From contig NZ_CAKUAL010000034.1 in the NCBI RefSeq assembly GCF_934636505.1, positions 1 through 22,495 on the forward strand: a DNA stretch of 22,495 bases, written 5' to 3'. A model generated the notes under the pieces. It saw nothing but the letters and a program-made list of their open reading frames with translations, was not told where the DNA came from and did not search any database. A program made the position numbers and the translations under genes. The stretch is from an uncultured Ellagibacter sp. (GTDB taxonomy: Bacteria > Actinomycetota > Coriobacteriia > Coriobacteriales > Eggerthellaceae). Of the stretch, positions 14,852 through 22,495 are shown one piece after another (position 1 is the stretch's first letter; the number at the start of each line of letters is the position of its first letter).

Positions 14852-15152
14852 TAGGCCCTTGCTGGCAGACTCCCCGCTAGCGAGCCCCAGCTGCGAGTCC
14901 TCGCCGGGGGAATCCCCGCTAGTGAGCCTGCCCTCCAGCTACCCCTGCTAGCGGCCGCTTCTTCTGAGCCCTTGCGAGCGAGAGCCTCTGCCGCGAACCC
15001 GTCCTTCAGCGATCCTCAAGCGGGATGGAGCAGTTCGCCCCATAATGGGGAATAATCATCGGACGCGCCGCGAGGCGTATCCGACTTTGCTCGGGACATT
15101 TTGACGTCTTGGCATCAATTCGCGCCGCACCCTGAAAAACGCTCGATTTCCC
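14852..15152. repeat. Gene-free stretch with CTAG-containing repeats
   Basis: The gap after hypE begins with repeats of TCCCCGCTAG(C/T)GAGCC (14871-14886 and 14913-14928) and a related CCCCTGCTAGCGGCC (14942-14956), with a small CGGGG-GAAT-CCCCG hairpin at 14905-14918. The tetramer CTAG, usually rare in bacteria, occurs four times between 14848 and 14951. Further on is the palindrome CCCCAT-A-ATGGGG (15038-15050), which includes a -10-like CATAAT. No gene is evident; it may include the hypE terminator. Confidence 0.45.
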
Positions 15153-15180
15153 TTGCATTTAACGGCTGCAATGGTATCTT
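15153..15180 (+). promoter_or_regulatory. Ferredoxin gene promoter
   Basis: TTGCAT (15153-15158), a 16-nt spacer and TATCTT (15175-15180) form a fair sigma-70-type promoter, giving a leader of about 85 nt that contains a small CGGG/CCCG stem. It is the best promoter match in this gap. Confidence 0.5.
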
Positions 15181-15271
15181 TTCGGGCAGTAGTTTCCCGA
15201 GCGTGCGGTGGTCAGCCGCGAGAGGGCGTCGGGATTCGCTTTCATCTGAATGAGACGAGAAGGAGTTTGAC

Positions 15272-15460
15272 ATGGCTCACCCGGTTATTGATGCAGATGA
15301 GTGCATCGGCTGCGGCATTTGCGTTGACGCCTGCCCGCAGGAGGTTCTCGAGGTCGTCAACGGCGTTGCGGCTCCCGTGAACGAGGACAACTGCATCGCA
15401 TGCGGCGATTGCGTCGAGGAGTGCCCGATGGGTGCTATCCCCGAGGTTGTCGAGGAATAA
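15272..15460 (+). CDS. 2[4Fe-4S] ferredoxin
   Basis: A 62-residue soluble electron carrier of the clostridial type. Two classical cluster motifs are complete: C11-x2-C14-x2-C17-x3-C21-P and C41-x2-C44-x2-C47-x3-C51-P. The two halves show the internal symmetry of the family. The ATG at 15272 follows AAGGAG at proper spacing. It is a single-gene transcript between its own promoter and a strong terminator. It probably serves low-potential redox enzymes of anaerobic metabolism; the molybdoenzyme 1.7 kb upstream is one possible partner, but nothing in the sequence ties them. Confidence 0.95.
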   Translation: MAHPVIDADECIGCGICVDACPQEVLEVVNGVAAPVNEDNCIACGDCVEECPMGAIPEVVEE

Positions 15461-15482
15461 ACCTCGCAGACAAAGCGAGAAA

Positions 15483-15516
15483 AAGGCCGGCTGTCCAATC
15501 GGGCAGCCGGCCTTTC
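15483..15516. terminator. Bidirectional intrinsic terminator between ferredoxin and pdxT
   Basis: AAAGGCCGGCTG (15483-15494) and CAGCCGGCCTTT (15505-15516) form a 12-bp stem that can extend to 15 bp around an AATC loop. A-rich sequence on the left and CTGTTTG on the right give a U-tract in both directions. It separates the convergent ferredoxin (+) and pdxT (-) genes. Confidence 0.9.
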
Positions 15517-15535
15517 TGTTTGCGGGGCGCCCCGC

Positions 15536-16156
15536 CTACCCGATGAGGCTCACGAACAGCTCGTGAATCCGCAGGTCGTCGTCGAGCTCGGGATGGAAGG
15601 CTACGCCGAGCTGGTTGCCGGCTCTCACGGCGACGATGCGCTCGTCGACTGTGGCGAGCGGGGTTGCGCCCTCGTGGACTTCGGCGATGTAGGGCGCGCG
15701 GATGAACGTCATGGGAACGTCGCCCTCGATGCCTGAAAACGGTGCTTTCGCGTGGAAGCTCCCCAGCTGCCGGCCGTAGGCGTTTCGTCGCACCGTGACG
15801 GGCAGCGTGCCGAAAGCGCCCGGCGCGACGTCTCCTCCGACCACTTCCGCCGTGGGGTCACCTGCAGTGGGGACGCCTTCCTCGACGGTTTGCGCGAGGA
15901 GGATGAGCCCCGCGCAAGTGCCCATAACGGGTATGCCGTCCGCAATGCGGCGGTGCAGCTCGTCGATCATGCCGAGCTCGCGCAGGAGCTTCGCCTGCAC
16001 CGTGCTCTCGCCGCCCGGCAGCACAAGTGCGTCGAAAGGCTGGCGAACGTCGGGCCCTTGTCGCAGTTCCACGCATTCGCATCCTAGCTTCGAGAGCGCG
16101 CGCTCGTGTTCGATAAACGCCCCCTGAACAGCCAGGACGGCTATTTTCTTTCCCAT
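15536..16156 (-). CDS. pdxT: Pyridoxal 5'-phosphate synthase glutaminase subunit PdxT
   Basis: A 206-residue class I glutaminase that hydrolyses glutamine and passes ammonia to PdxS in the DXP-independent vitamin B6 pathway. The nucleophile is C81 in GTCAGLILLA, and the triad is completed by H188 and E190 (FHPELDDD). LPGGESTVQAKL (46-57) forms the oxyanion-hole region. The N-terminal MGKKIAVLAVQGAFIEH is typical. The ATG at 16156 has GAAAGGTC upstream. It is the second gene of the pdxST operon, 38 nt after pdxS. Length is normal for the family. Confidence 0.96.
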   Translation of the reverse strand: MGKKIAVLAVQGAFIEHERALSKLGCECVELRQGPDVRQPFDALVLPGGESTVQAKLLRELGMIDELHRRIADGIPVMGTCAGLILLAQTVEEGVPTAGDPTAEVVGGDVAPGAFGTLPVTVRRNAYGRQLGSFHAKAPFSGIEGDVPMTFIRAPYIAEVHEGATPLATVDERIVAVRAGNQLGVAFHPELDDDLRIHELFVSLIG

Positions 16157-16194
16157 ATGAAGACCTTTCAGGCGATATCGGCGTCCGGGGCGGC

Positions 16195-17085
16195 CTACTT
16201 GCCGCGCTCGGCCATGAGCAGGGCAATCTCGTTCTCGTTGATACCGACCATCGCTTCGCCAAGGTCCTCGGACAGCTCGGCGATGAGCTTGGCATCGGTG
16301 TAGTTCGCCACGGCCTTCACGATGGCCTGCGCGCGCTTGGCGGGGTTGCCTGACTTGAAGATGCCCGATCCCACGAACGCGCCCTCGGCGCCGAGCTGCA
16401 TCATGAGTGCGGCGTCTGCGGGGGTCGCCACGCCGCCGGCGGCGAAGTTCACGACGGGCAGCTTGCCGTTCTCGTGCACGTACTTCACCAGGTCAACGGG
16501 CACCTGCAGCTGTTTGGCCGCCTCGAACAGCTCGTCTGCGCGCAGGTTCTGGACGCGGCGAATCTCGGCGTTCATCATGCGCATGTGGCGCACGGCCTGG
16601 ATGACGTCGCCAGTGCCTGGCTCGCCTTTCGTGCGGATCATCGTGGCGCCCTCGGCGATACGGCGCAGTGCCTCGCCCAAGTCGCGCGCGCCGCACACGA
16701 ACGGCACGTTGAACTGGGATTTATCGATGTGATAGGTGTCGTCGGCGGGGGAGAGCACCTCGGATTCGTCGATATAGTCGATGTCGATGGCCTGCAGCAC
16801 CTGCGCTTCTACGAAATGCCCGATGCGGCACTTCGCCATGACGGGGATGGACACGGCCTCTTGGATTCCCTTGATCATCTTCGGGTCGCTCATGCGGGAC
16901 ACGCCGCCCGCCGCGCGGATGTCGGCGGGGATGCGCTCGAGCGCCATGACGGCGCAGGCGCCGGCCTCTTCGGCGATGTGCGCCTGCTCGGGTGTGGTGA
17001 CGTCCATGATGACGCCGCCTTTGAGCATCTGTGCGAGCTGGCGGTTCAATGCGACGCGCTCGGCTGCGGTTTGCGGTTCAGGCAT
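16195..17085 (-). CDS. pdxS: Pyridoxal 5'-phosphate synthase subunit PdxS
   Basis: A 296-residue (beta/alpha)8 synthase that builds PLP from ribose 5-phosphate, glyceraldehyde 3-phosphate and ammonia supplied by PdxT, in a 12+12 complex. D28 (IMDVT), K85 (MAKCRIGH) and K153 (IRTKGEPGTGD) match the catalytic residues and phosphate loop. The family blocks RIPADIRAAGGVSRMSDP, ESEVLSPADDTYHIDK and NFAAGGVATPADAALMMQLG are intact. The start at 17085 has AGGAGTAGGAA just before it. The minus-strand TATGAT (17126-17121) is a likely -10, giving a leader of roughly 30 nt. It is transcribed divergently from the MocR regulator, which probably controls it according to PLP level. Confidence 0.97.
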   Translation of the reverse strand: MPEPQTAAERVALNRQLAQMLKGGVIMDVTTPEQAHIAEEAGACAVMALERIPADIRAAGGVSRMSDPKMIKGIQEAVSIPVMAKCRIGHFVEAQVLQAIDIDYIDESEVLSPADDTYHIDKSQFNVPFVCGARDLGEALRRIAEGATMIRTKGEPGTGDVIQAVRHMRMMNAEIRRVQNLRADELFEAAKQLQVPVDLVKYVHENGKLPVVNFAAGGVATPADAALMMQLGAEGAFVGSGIFKSGNPAKRAQAIVKAVANYTDAKLIAELSEDLGEAMVGINENEIALLMAERGK

Positions 17086-17199
17086 TTCCTACTCCTTCTA
17101 TCGGTATTTGATAGTTTGGCATCATACTTCCGATTTGAACCTGTTAACATGGTCAAATTGCGAGTAATAAATAAGACCAGATTGAGGCGAGGGCGAGAA
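17086..17199. promoter_or_regulatory. Divergent pdxS/pdxR control region with 26-bp near-palindrome
   Basis: The minus-strand -10 TATGAT is at 17126-17121. A near-palindrome spans 17133-17158: ATTTGA (17133-17138), a central GTTAAC (17143-17148) and TCAAAT (17153-17158), with 22 of 26 positions symmetric. It lies where a -35 for pdxS would be and upstream of a TAATAA (17165-17170) that could serve the regulator gene. This is the natural operator candidate for the MocR protein. Confidence 0.6.
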
Positions 17200-18789
17200 A
17201 TGCTGTCTTACGACATGGGCGAGCGAGGGAATGCGAGCCGCTACGACTACCTCTATCGGCGTATTCGCCACGATATCGCCCACGGGAACATCTTGCCTGA
17301 TGAAAAGCTTCCCTCCAAGCGAGCCCTCGCGCGCAACCTTGGCGTGAGCGTCATCACGGTCGAGGCTGCCTATGCCCAGCTCATCGCGGAAGGCTATGTT
17401 CGCGCCGAAGAGCGCAGGGGCTACTTCGCGTGCGAGCTTTCCCCTGTTGCGCGCGGCGGGCGGCAGGGTGGGGCGCGCAACAGGGGAAATGCGCGGACCG
17501 GCGGCGTTTCCGGAGGTGCCGCCGGACAGCGTGGTTTCGCTTTCGAGGGCGCGACGGGGAGGCATGCCGCGTCTCCAGACTCCGATGCAGCCCGGTCGCC
17601 CGCCGCTTCCCCTACGCGAAGGCTTGCGTCCCTTCGCTTTCCGGCGCATACGTTCGGCGACTCCCCGTTCTCCGATTCCGCGGGCGACCCGATGACCTTC
17701 GTGCCTTCGTCGGGGGCTGCGGCGACGGTGCTTTTCCCCTATCAAACGTGGGCGCGCGTGATGCGCCGAACGCTCACTGAAGAATCCTCGGCGACGCTTG
17801 CGGAGGCGGCGCTCGCCGCAGGGTCCCCGCGCTTGCGCCAGGCGATAGCCTCTTACCTGCGCGAATACTGCGGAATGGAGGTGCCTGCCGAGCGCATCGT
17901 CATCGCCGCGGGGTCACAGACGCTCTACCAGCTGATCGTCCAGCTGCTGGGGCGTGAGCGCACCTTCGCGACGGAATGCCCGGGGTATCCGCTGCTCGAG
18001 CGCATGTACGATGCCCAGGGCGCGCGCTGCGCGAGCGTTCCGCTTGCGGCGGGAGGCATCGACGTCGCTGCATTGAGTGAAAGCGGCGCGAGCGTGGCGC
18101 ATGTGATGCCCGCTCACCAATTCCCGACGGGGGTCGTCATGTCCGCTGCCCATCGACGCGATTTGCTCAACTGGTCGCGAATGGATGCGGCGCGGGCGTT
18201 TTCCTCCGACGGGCCGCGCGGCCGCTTCATCATCGAAGACGACTACGATGCGGAATTCCGCATGTCGGGGCGCCCGATCGCGCCGCTCGCGAGCGTCGAT
18301 GTGGCGGGGCGTGTCATCTATTTGAACTCGTTCACGAAAAGCCTCGGTGCGGCATTCCGCATCGCTTATATGGCCCTCCCCGAGGACCTCGCTGCGCAAT
18401 TCGAGCTCAAACTGGGTTTTTACTCGAACACGGTCAGCCCACTCGAGCAGCTTGCTCTCGCCCGCTTCATCGAGCAGGGACATTACGAGCGGCATGTGAA
18501 CCGCCTGCGTACCCATGTGAAGCGGCTGCAGGACGGGCTGGTGGGCCGCGTGCGCGAGAGCTCCCTTGCGAAGGAAGTCGCGTTCGAAGGGCTCGACCGG
18601 GGACTCTACTTCTTGATGCGCGTGCGCAAAGGCACGCAAGACCGCGCTGTGGGGGCACTGCAGGCGGCGGGCGTGCAGCTTGCCTTCTTGGGGAGAGGCC
18701 CTCTTGCCTGGTCGGGTGCTCAATCGGGGGAGTCGGTCTTCGCGCTCAATTGCGAGAGCCTCAACATCGAAGAACTTGTCTTGCCGTAG
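17200..18789 (+). CDS. pdxR: MocR/PdxR-type PLP-binding transcriptional regulator
   Basis: A 529-residue chimera: an N-terminal GntR winged helix (about 15-80, YDYLYRRIRHDIAHG, LPSKRALARNLGVSVITVEAAYAQL), a long Arg/Ala/Pro-rich linker (about 83-165), and a fold-type I aminotransferase-like domain to the C-terminus. The PLP Schiff-base lysine is K380 in NSFTKSLGAAFRIAYM; DDYDAEFR supplies the PLP-contacting Asp. PdxR proteins sense PLP and activate pdxST, which fits the divergent neighbour. The start at 17200 (MLSYDMGERG) is chosen because it is preceded by a purine-rich GAGGCGAGGGCGAG and matches the usual N-terminus; the frame is open far upstream across the pdxS gene as an artefact. The linker is longer than in many MocR proteins. 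Confidence 0.88.
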   Translation: MLSYDMGERGNASRYDYLYRRIRHDIAHGNILPDEKLPSKRALARNLGVSVITVEAAYAQLIAEGYVRAEERRGYFACELSPVARGGRQGGARNRGNARTGGVSGGAAGQRGFAFEGATGRHAASPDSDAARSPAASPTRRLASLRFPAHTFGDSPFSDSAGDPMTFVPSSGAAATVLFPYQTWARVMRRTLTEESSATLAEAALAAGSPRLRQAIASYLREYCGMEVPAERIVIAAGSQTLYQLIVQLLGRERTFATECPGYPLLERMYDAQGARCASVPLAAGGIDVAALSESGASVAHVMPAHQFPTGVVMSAAHRRDLLNWSRMDAARAFSSDGPRGRFIIEDDYDAEFRMSGRPIAPLASVDVAGRVIYLNSFTKSLGAAFRIAYMALPEDLAAQFELKLGFYSNTVSPLEQLALARFIEQGHYERHVNRLRTHVKRLQDGLVGRVRESSLAKEVAFEGLDRGLYFLMRVRKGTQDRAVGALQAAGVQLAFLGRGPLAWSGAQSGESVFALNCESLNIEELVLP

Positions 18790-19003
18790 CGCCGCGCGAG
18801 GCGGGGCCCTCGTTTGCCGCGGGCTTGAGGAATGCTCGCAGCCGCGGGGCGCGAGGGGGCTTCCCGGCCTGCTGCTGCGCCATCGTCTTGTCGTGGGCGC
18901 GCCGCGGGGCGCGAGGGGGCTTCCTCTTCACCGTGGGACTGTGAGCCCCTTTTCGTCGGAGCGCCTCGGCTTTAAGCGCTCTTCCCCCGCCTTGATTGGC
19001 CTC
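18790..19003. repeat. Gene-free stretch with 24-bp direct repeat
   Basis: A 24-nt sequence beginning GCCGCGGGGCGCGAGG occurs at 18841-18864 and again at 18901-18924, exactly 60 bp apart. A shorter relative (GCCGCGCGAGGCGGGGCC) is at 18791-18808. No gene or clear intrinsic terminator for the regulator is visible. It resembles degenerate extragenic repeats. Confidence 0.6.
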
Positions 19004-19027
19004 CTTGAGTCTTCCTGACTTAGATTT
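19004..19027 (+). promoter_or_regulatory. HAIR-like element 1 upstream of dnaK
   Basis: CTTGAGT (19004-19010), seven nt, then ACTTAGATTT (19018-19027). The left half and the 7-nt spacing match the HspR box CTTGAGT-N7-ACTCAAG; the right half matches at only 4 of 7 positions. The right half is repeated identically 130 bp downstream in the dnaK promoter. Confidence 0.45.
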
Positions 19028-19133
19028 CATATGCGTCATCTTCATAATTCCTGCATACCAAAATTTGCGTTAGCGCAGGTCAATCGTCTGAGCAACACTT
19101 TGGCAAAAAACCTTAGCGAAATACAGAAGCAAA

Positions 19134-19163
19134 CTTGACAGCATCACACTTAGATTTTATAGT
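19134..19163 (+). promoter_or_regulatory. dnaK promoter overlapped by HAIR-like element 2
   Basis: TTGACA (19135-19140), a 17-nt spacer and TATAGT (19158-19163) form a near-consensus sigma-70 promoter, giving a leader of about 107 nt. CTTGACA-N7-ACTTAGATTT (19134-19157) covers the -35 box and spacer, so a bound repressor would block polymerase. This fits HspR-type heat-shock control, but hspR itself is not in the window. Confidence 0.7.
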
Positions 19164-19276
19164 ACACAATATCGAACGGGTAGGTCGATGGGGCAGCCGC
19201 GAAAACTCGGAGCGGCTCTTCTGAAAGCCTCCCTTCGAAACCACGGTAACTATCTCTACAAAGGAGAGGAAACATA

Positions 19277-21205
<1,929 letters not shown>

Positions 21206-21210
21206 TCGCT

Positions 21211-21960
21211 ATGGCGAAATCTGGAAAGGACGACGCCGTGAGTATTCCCATCGATGATGCCAACACGGGCGCAGAGGCTCCCTCCTCCCCAACCTGCGCC
21301 AACGATAGCGCCACCGCGGCCGATGCGAAGTCGGCTGCGGAGGGCGCTGCCGCCGAAACGGTAGAGGCGGAAGTGCTCGAAGGCGAGCCCGAAGAAGTGG
21401 AAAAGCCCGCCGGGGACGCCGAGGGTGAGAAGCCTGCCGATGACGCGGAAGCCGAAGCCGAGAAGGCTGCTGCCGAGCTTGCCGCCGCGAAGGCCGAGGC
21501 TGCCGAGTGGAAAGACAAGTTCATGCGCCTTCACGCCGAGTGGGACACCTATCGCAGGCGCACGAACGAGCAGCGCGAAGCTGAGAAGGTCCGCGCCGCG
21601 GAGAAGCTGGTCACGAGCCTGCTTCCTGTGATCGATGACTTTGAGCGCACGATTGACTACGCCGAGAAGAATGGCGAGGGCGAGCTGCTCGGAGGCGTCC
21701 GCGCGGTGCACTCCAAGTTCGTCGGCGTGCTCGAGAAGGACGGTGTGGAAGTGATCGACCCGGCCGGCGAGGCGTTCGATGCGCTGGAGGCCCAGGCGGT
21801 CGCGACCGTTCCCGACACGGAAGCGTTCGACGAGACGGTCCATGAGGTGTACCAAAAAGGGTACCGCCTTGGAGCGAAGGTCATCAGGCCCGCTATGGTT
21901 ACAGTAACCACCGGCGGTCCGAAGCGACCCAAGCCCGAACAGGACGAAACCGAAGAGTAA
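21211..21960 (+). CDS. grpE: Nucleotide exchange factor GrpE
   Basis: A 249-residue homodimeric factor that releases ADP from DnaK. The first ~80 residues are acidic, Ala/Glu-rich and likely disordered. A coiled coil (EAEAEKAAAELAAAKAEAAEWKDKF) leads into the core FMRLHAEWDTYRRRTNEQREAEK, and the GrpE signature VHEVYQKGYRLGAKVIRPAMVTV closes the beta domain. The start is not certain: the ATG at 21211 has AAGAAGG somewhat far upstream, whereas an in-frame GTG at 21238 follows GAAAGGACG at good spacing and would give 240 residues. It is co-transcribed with dnaK. The N-terminal extension is longer than in many bacterial GrpE proteins. Confidence 0.93.
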   Translation: MAKSGKDDAVSIPIDDANTGAEAPSSPTCANDSATAADAKSAAEGAAAETVEAEVLEGEPEEVEKPAGDAEGEKPADDAEAEAEKAAAELAAAKAEAAEWKDKFMRLHAEWDTYRRRTNEQREAEKVRAAEKLVTSLLPVIDDFERTIDYAEKNGEGELLGGVRAVHSKFVGVLEKDGVEVIDPAGEAFDALEAQAVATVPDTEAFDETVHEVYQKGYRLGAKVIRPAMVTVTTGGPKRPKPEQDETEE

Positions 21961-21965
21961 TGCAT

Positions 21966-21991
21966 GGGGGCGGGCGCGTGAGTCCGCCCTC
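21966..21991 (+). terminator. Terminator-like hairpin between grpE and dnaJ
   Basis: GGGCGG (21968-21973) pairs with CCGCCC (21984-21989), extendable outward by a G.T and a G-C pair, and is followed by CGTTTTTC (21991-21998). It looks like a partial intrinsic terminator inside the operon, which would reduce dnaJ relative to dnaK and grpE. Confidence 0.6.
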
Positions 21992-22023
21992 GTTTTTCAA
22001 GTGAGAAAGGCAGGTGGTCGTGT

Positions 22024-22495
22024 ATGCCGGCAACTCCGGATTACTACAAAACGCTGGGCGTTCCGCGCACGGCGTCCACCGATGAGATAAAGAAGGCGTT
22101 TCGCAAGCTCGCGCGCAAGTACCACCCCGACGCGGGCGGCGACGAGGCCAAGTTCAAGGAGCTCAACGAAGCTTACGAGGTGCTCTCCGACGACAAGAAG
22201 CGCAAGCTCTACGACCAGTACGGCACGGCGAACGAGAACCAGATCCCGCGCGGCTGGGGCGGCGGCCAAGGCGTGAACGTCGAGGACATCTTCGGCGGCA
22301 TGGGCGGTGCCGGCAGCTGGGCCGATATCCTGGAGAGCATCCGCCGTGGCGAAGGCGCCTTCGGCACGGAATGGGACTTCGGCAACTTCGGCGGCGGTGG
22401 GCGTCGAGGCCCTCGCCCGCAGAAGGGCAAGGACATGAACGTCACCTTGAATGTGACGTTTGACGAGGCCTTTCACGGTACCGAGAAGCGCGTGA
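22024..22495 (+). CDS. dnaJ: DnaJ-family co-chaperone, 5' part (cut by window end)
   Basis: The first 157 codons are visible and the frame stays open to the window edge. The J domain covers about 5-70 (PDYYKTLGVPRTASTDEIKKAFRKLARKYHPD), with the HPD motif at 34-36 that stimulates DnaK ATPase. A Gly/Phe-rich region follows (GGGQGVNVEDIFGGMGGAG, FGNFGGGG). Then begins the C-terminal peptide-binding domain (GKDMNVTLNVTFDEAFHGTEKRV). Whether the Cys-rich zinc-finger domain of true DnaJ or the finger-less CbpA form is present lies beyond the window. The ATG at 22024 has AAAGGCAGG about 10 nt upstream. It is third in the heat-shock operon; hspR may follow, as in many actinobacteria. Confidence 0.93.
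   Translation, partial: MPATPDYYKTLGVPRTASTDEIKKAFRKLARKYHPDAGGDEAKFKELNEAYEVLSDDKKRKLYDQYGTANENQIPRGWGGGQGVNVEDIFGGMGGAGSWADILESIRRGEGAFGTEWDFGNFGGGGRRGPRPQKGKDMNVTLNVTFDEAFHGTEKRV

Noticed and set aside
15181..15271. Riboswitch in the ferredoxin leader
   Set aside because: Only a small CGGG/CCCG stem is seen; no known aptamer core or expression-platform pairing could be recognised.
17115..17135. NikR operator (GTATGA-N16-TCATAC) in the pdxS region or in the TATGAT repeats
   Set aside because: Single half-sites such as TCATAC or GTATGA occur, but no partner half lies at the required 16-nt distance.
16474..18789. A 771-codon open frame covering the regulator and the pdxS antisense strand
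   Set aside because: The first ~240 codons are the antisense of pdxS and have no family resemblance; the regulator begins at 17200 with a typical MocR N-terminus.

Overview
This window is high-GC and gene-dense. It looks like chromosome from an anaerobic actinobacterium of the Coriobacteriia, most likely Eggerthellaceae. That is inferred from the base composition, the Tat-type lipoprotein signals on the transporter binding proteins, the MocR/PdxR-plus-PdxST arrangement, a large molybdopterin oxidoreductase, HypE and NikR, and the dnaK-grpE-dnaJ order. The genus cannot be fixed from the sequence alone.

Layout. nikR (1-423, +) is followed by a strong intrinsic terminator that faces the minus strand. 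A minus-strand operon (4411 down to 572) encodes a Cys-rich SsuA/NMT1-type binding lipoprotein, an ATPase, a permease and a Cys/His-rich DUF5714-type protein. Across a 311-bp AT-richer divergent region, the plus strand carries an ArsM-like SAM methyltransferase (4723-5766), a Cys-rich DUF2703/thioredoxin-like protein (5895-6662) and a PhnD-PhnC-PhnE-like ABC transporter whose two permease halves are fused (6854-10476). Then come a small BspA-type leucine-rich-repeat protein with a leaderless-looking start, a cytoplasmic ArrA/Psr-like molybdopterin oxidoreductase overlapping it by 13 nt, hypE, a 2[4Fe-4S] ferredoxin, the convergent pdxS-pdxT operon with its divergent MocR-type regulator, and dnaK-grpE-dnaJ (dnaJ is cut by the window end).

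The part most likely to be an undescribed system is 572-10476: two oxyanion/organic-anion-type importers of different families flank an ArsM-like methyltransferase and two Cys-rich proteins of unknown function. No arsR, arsC, arsB or acr3 is visible. The grouping is supported by DNA motifs shared between the divergent control region and the phn-like leader: four copies of GCTAAACA, and a paired ATCCACTA / TTCAAGAA element. A working model, which is inference, is uptake and methylation or sequestration of a thiophilic metalloid or related compound under one common regulator that is not encoded in this window.

Other points of interest are a ~90-bp hairpin-plus-TATGAT element present twice (before the DUF2703 gene and before hypE), a near-palindrome between pdxS and pdxR, two HAIR-like half-conserved sites before dnaK (one overlapping its promoter), and terminator-like hairpins inside two operons.
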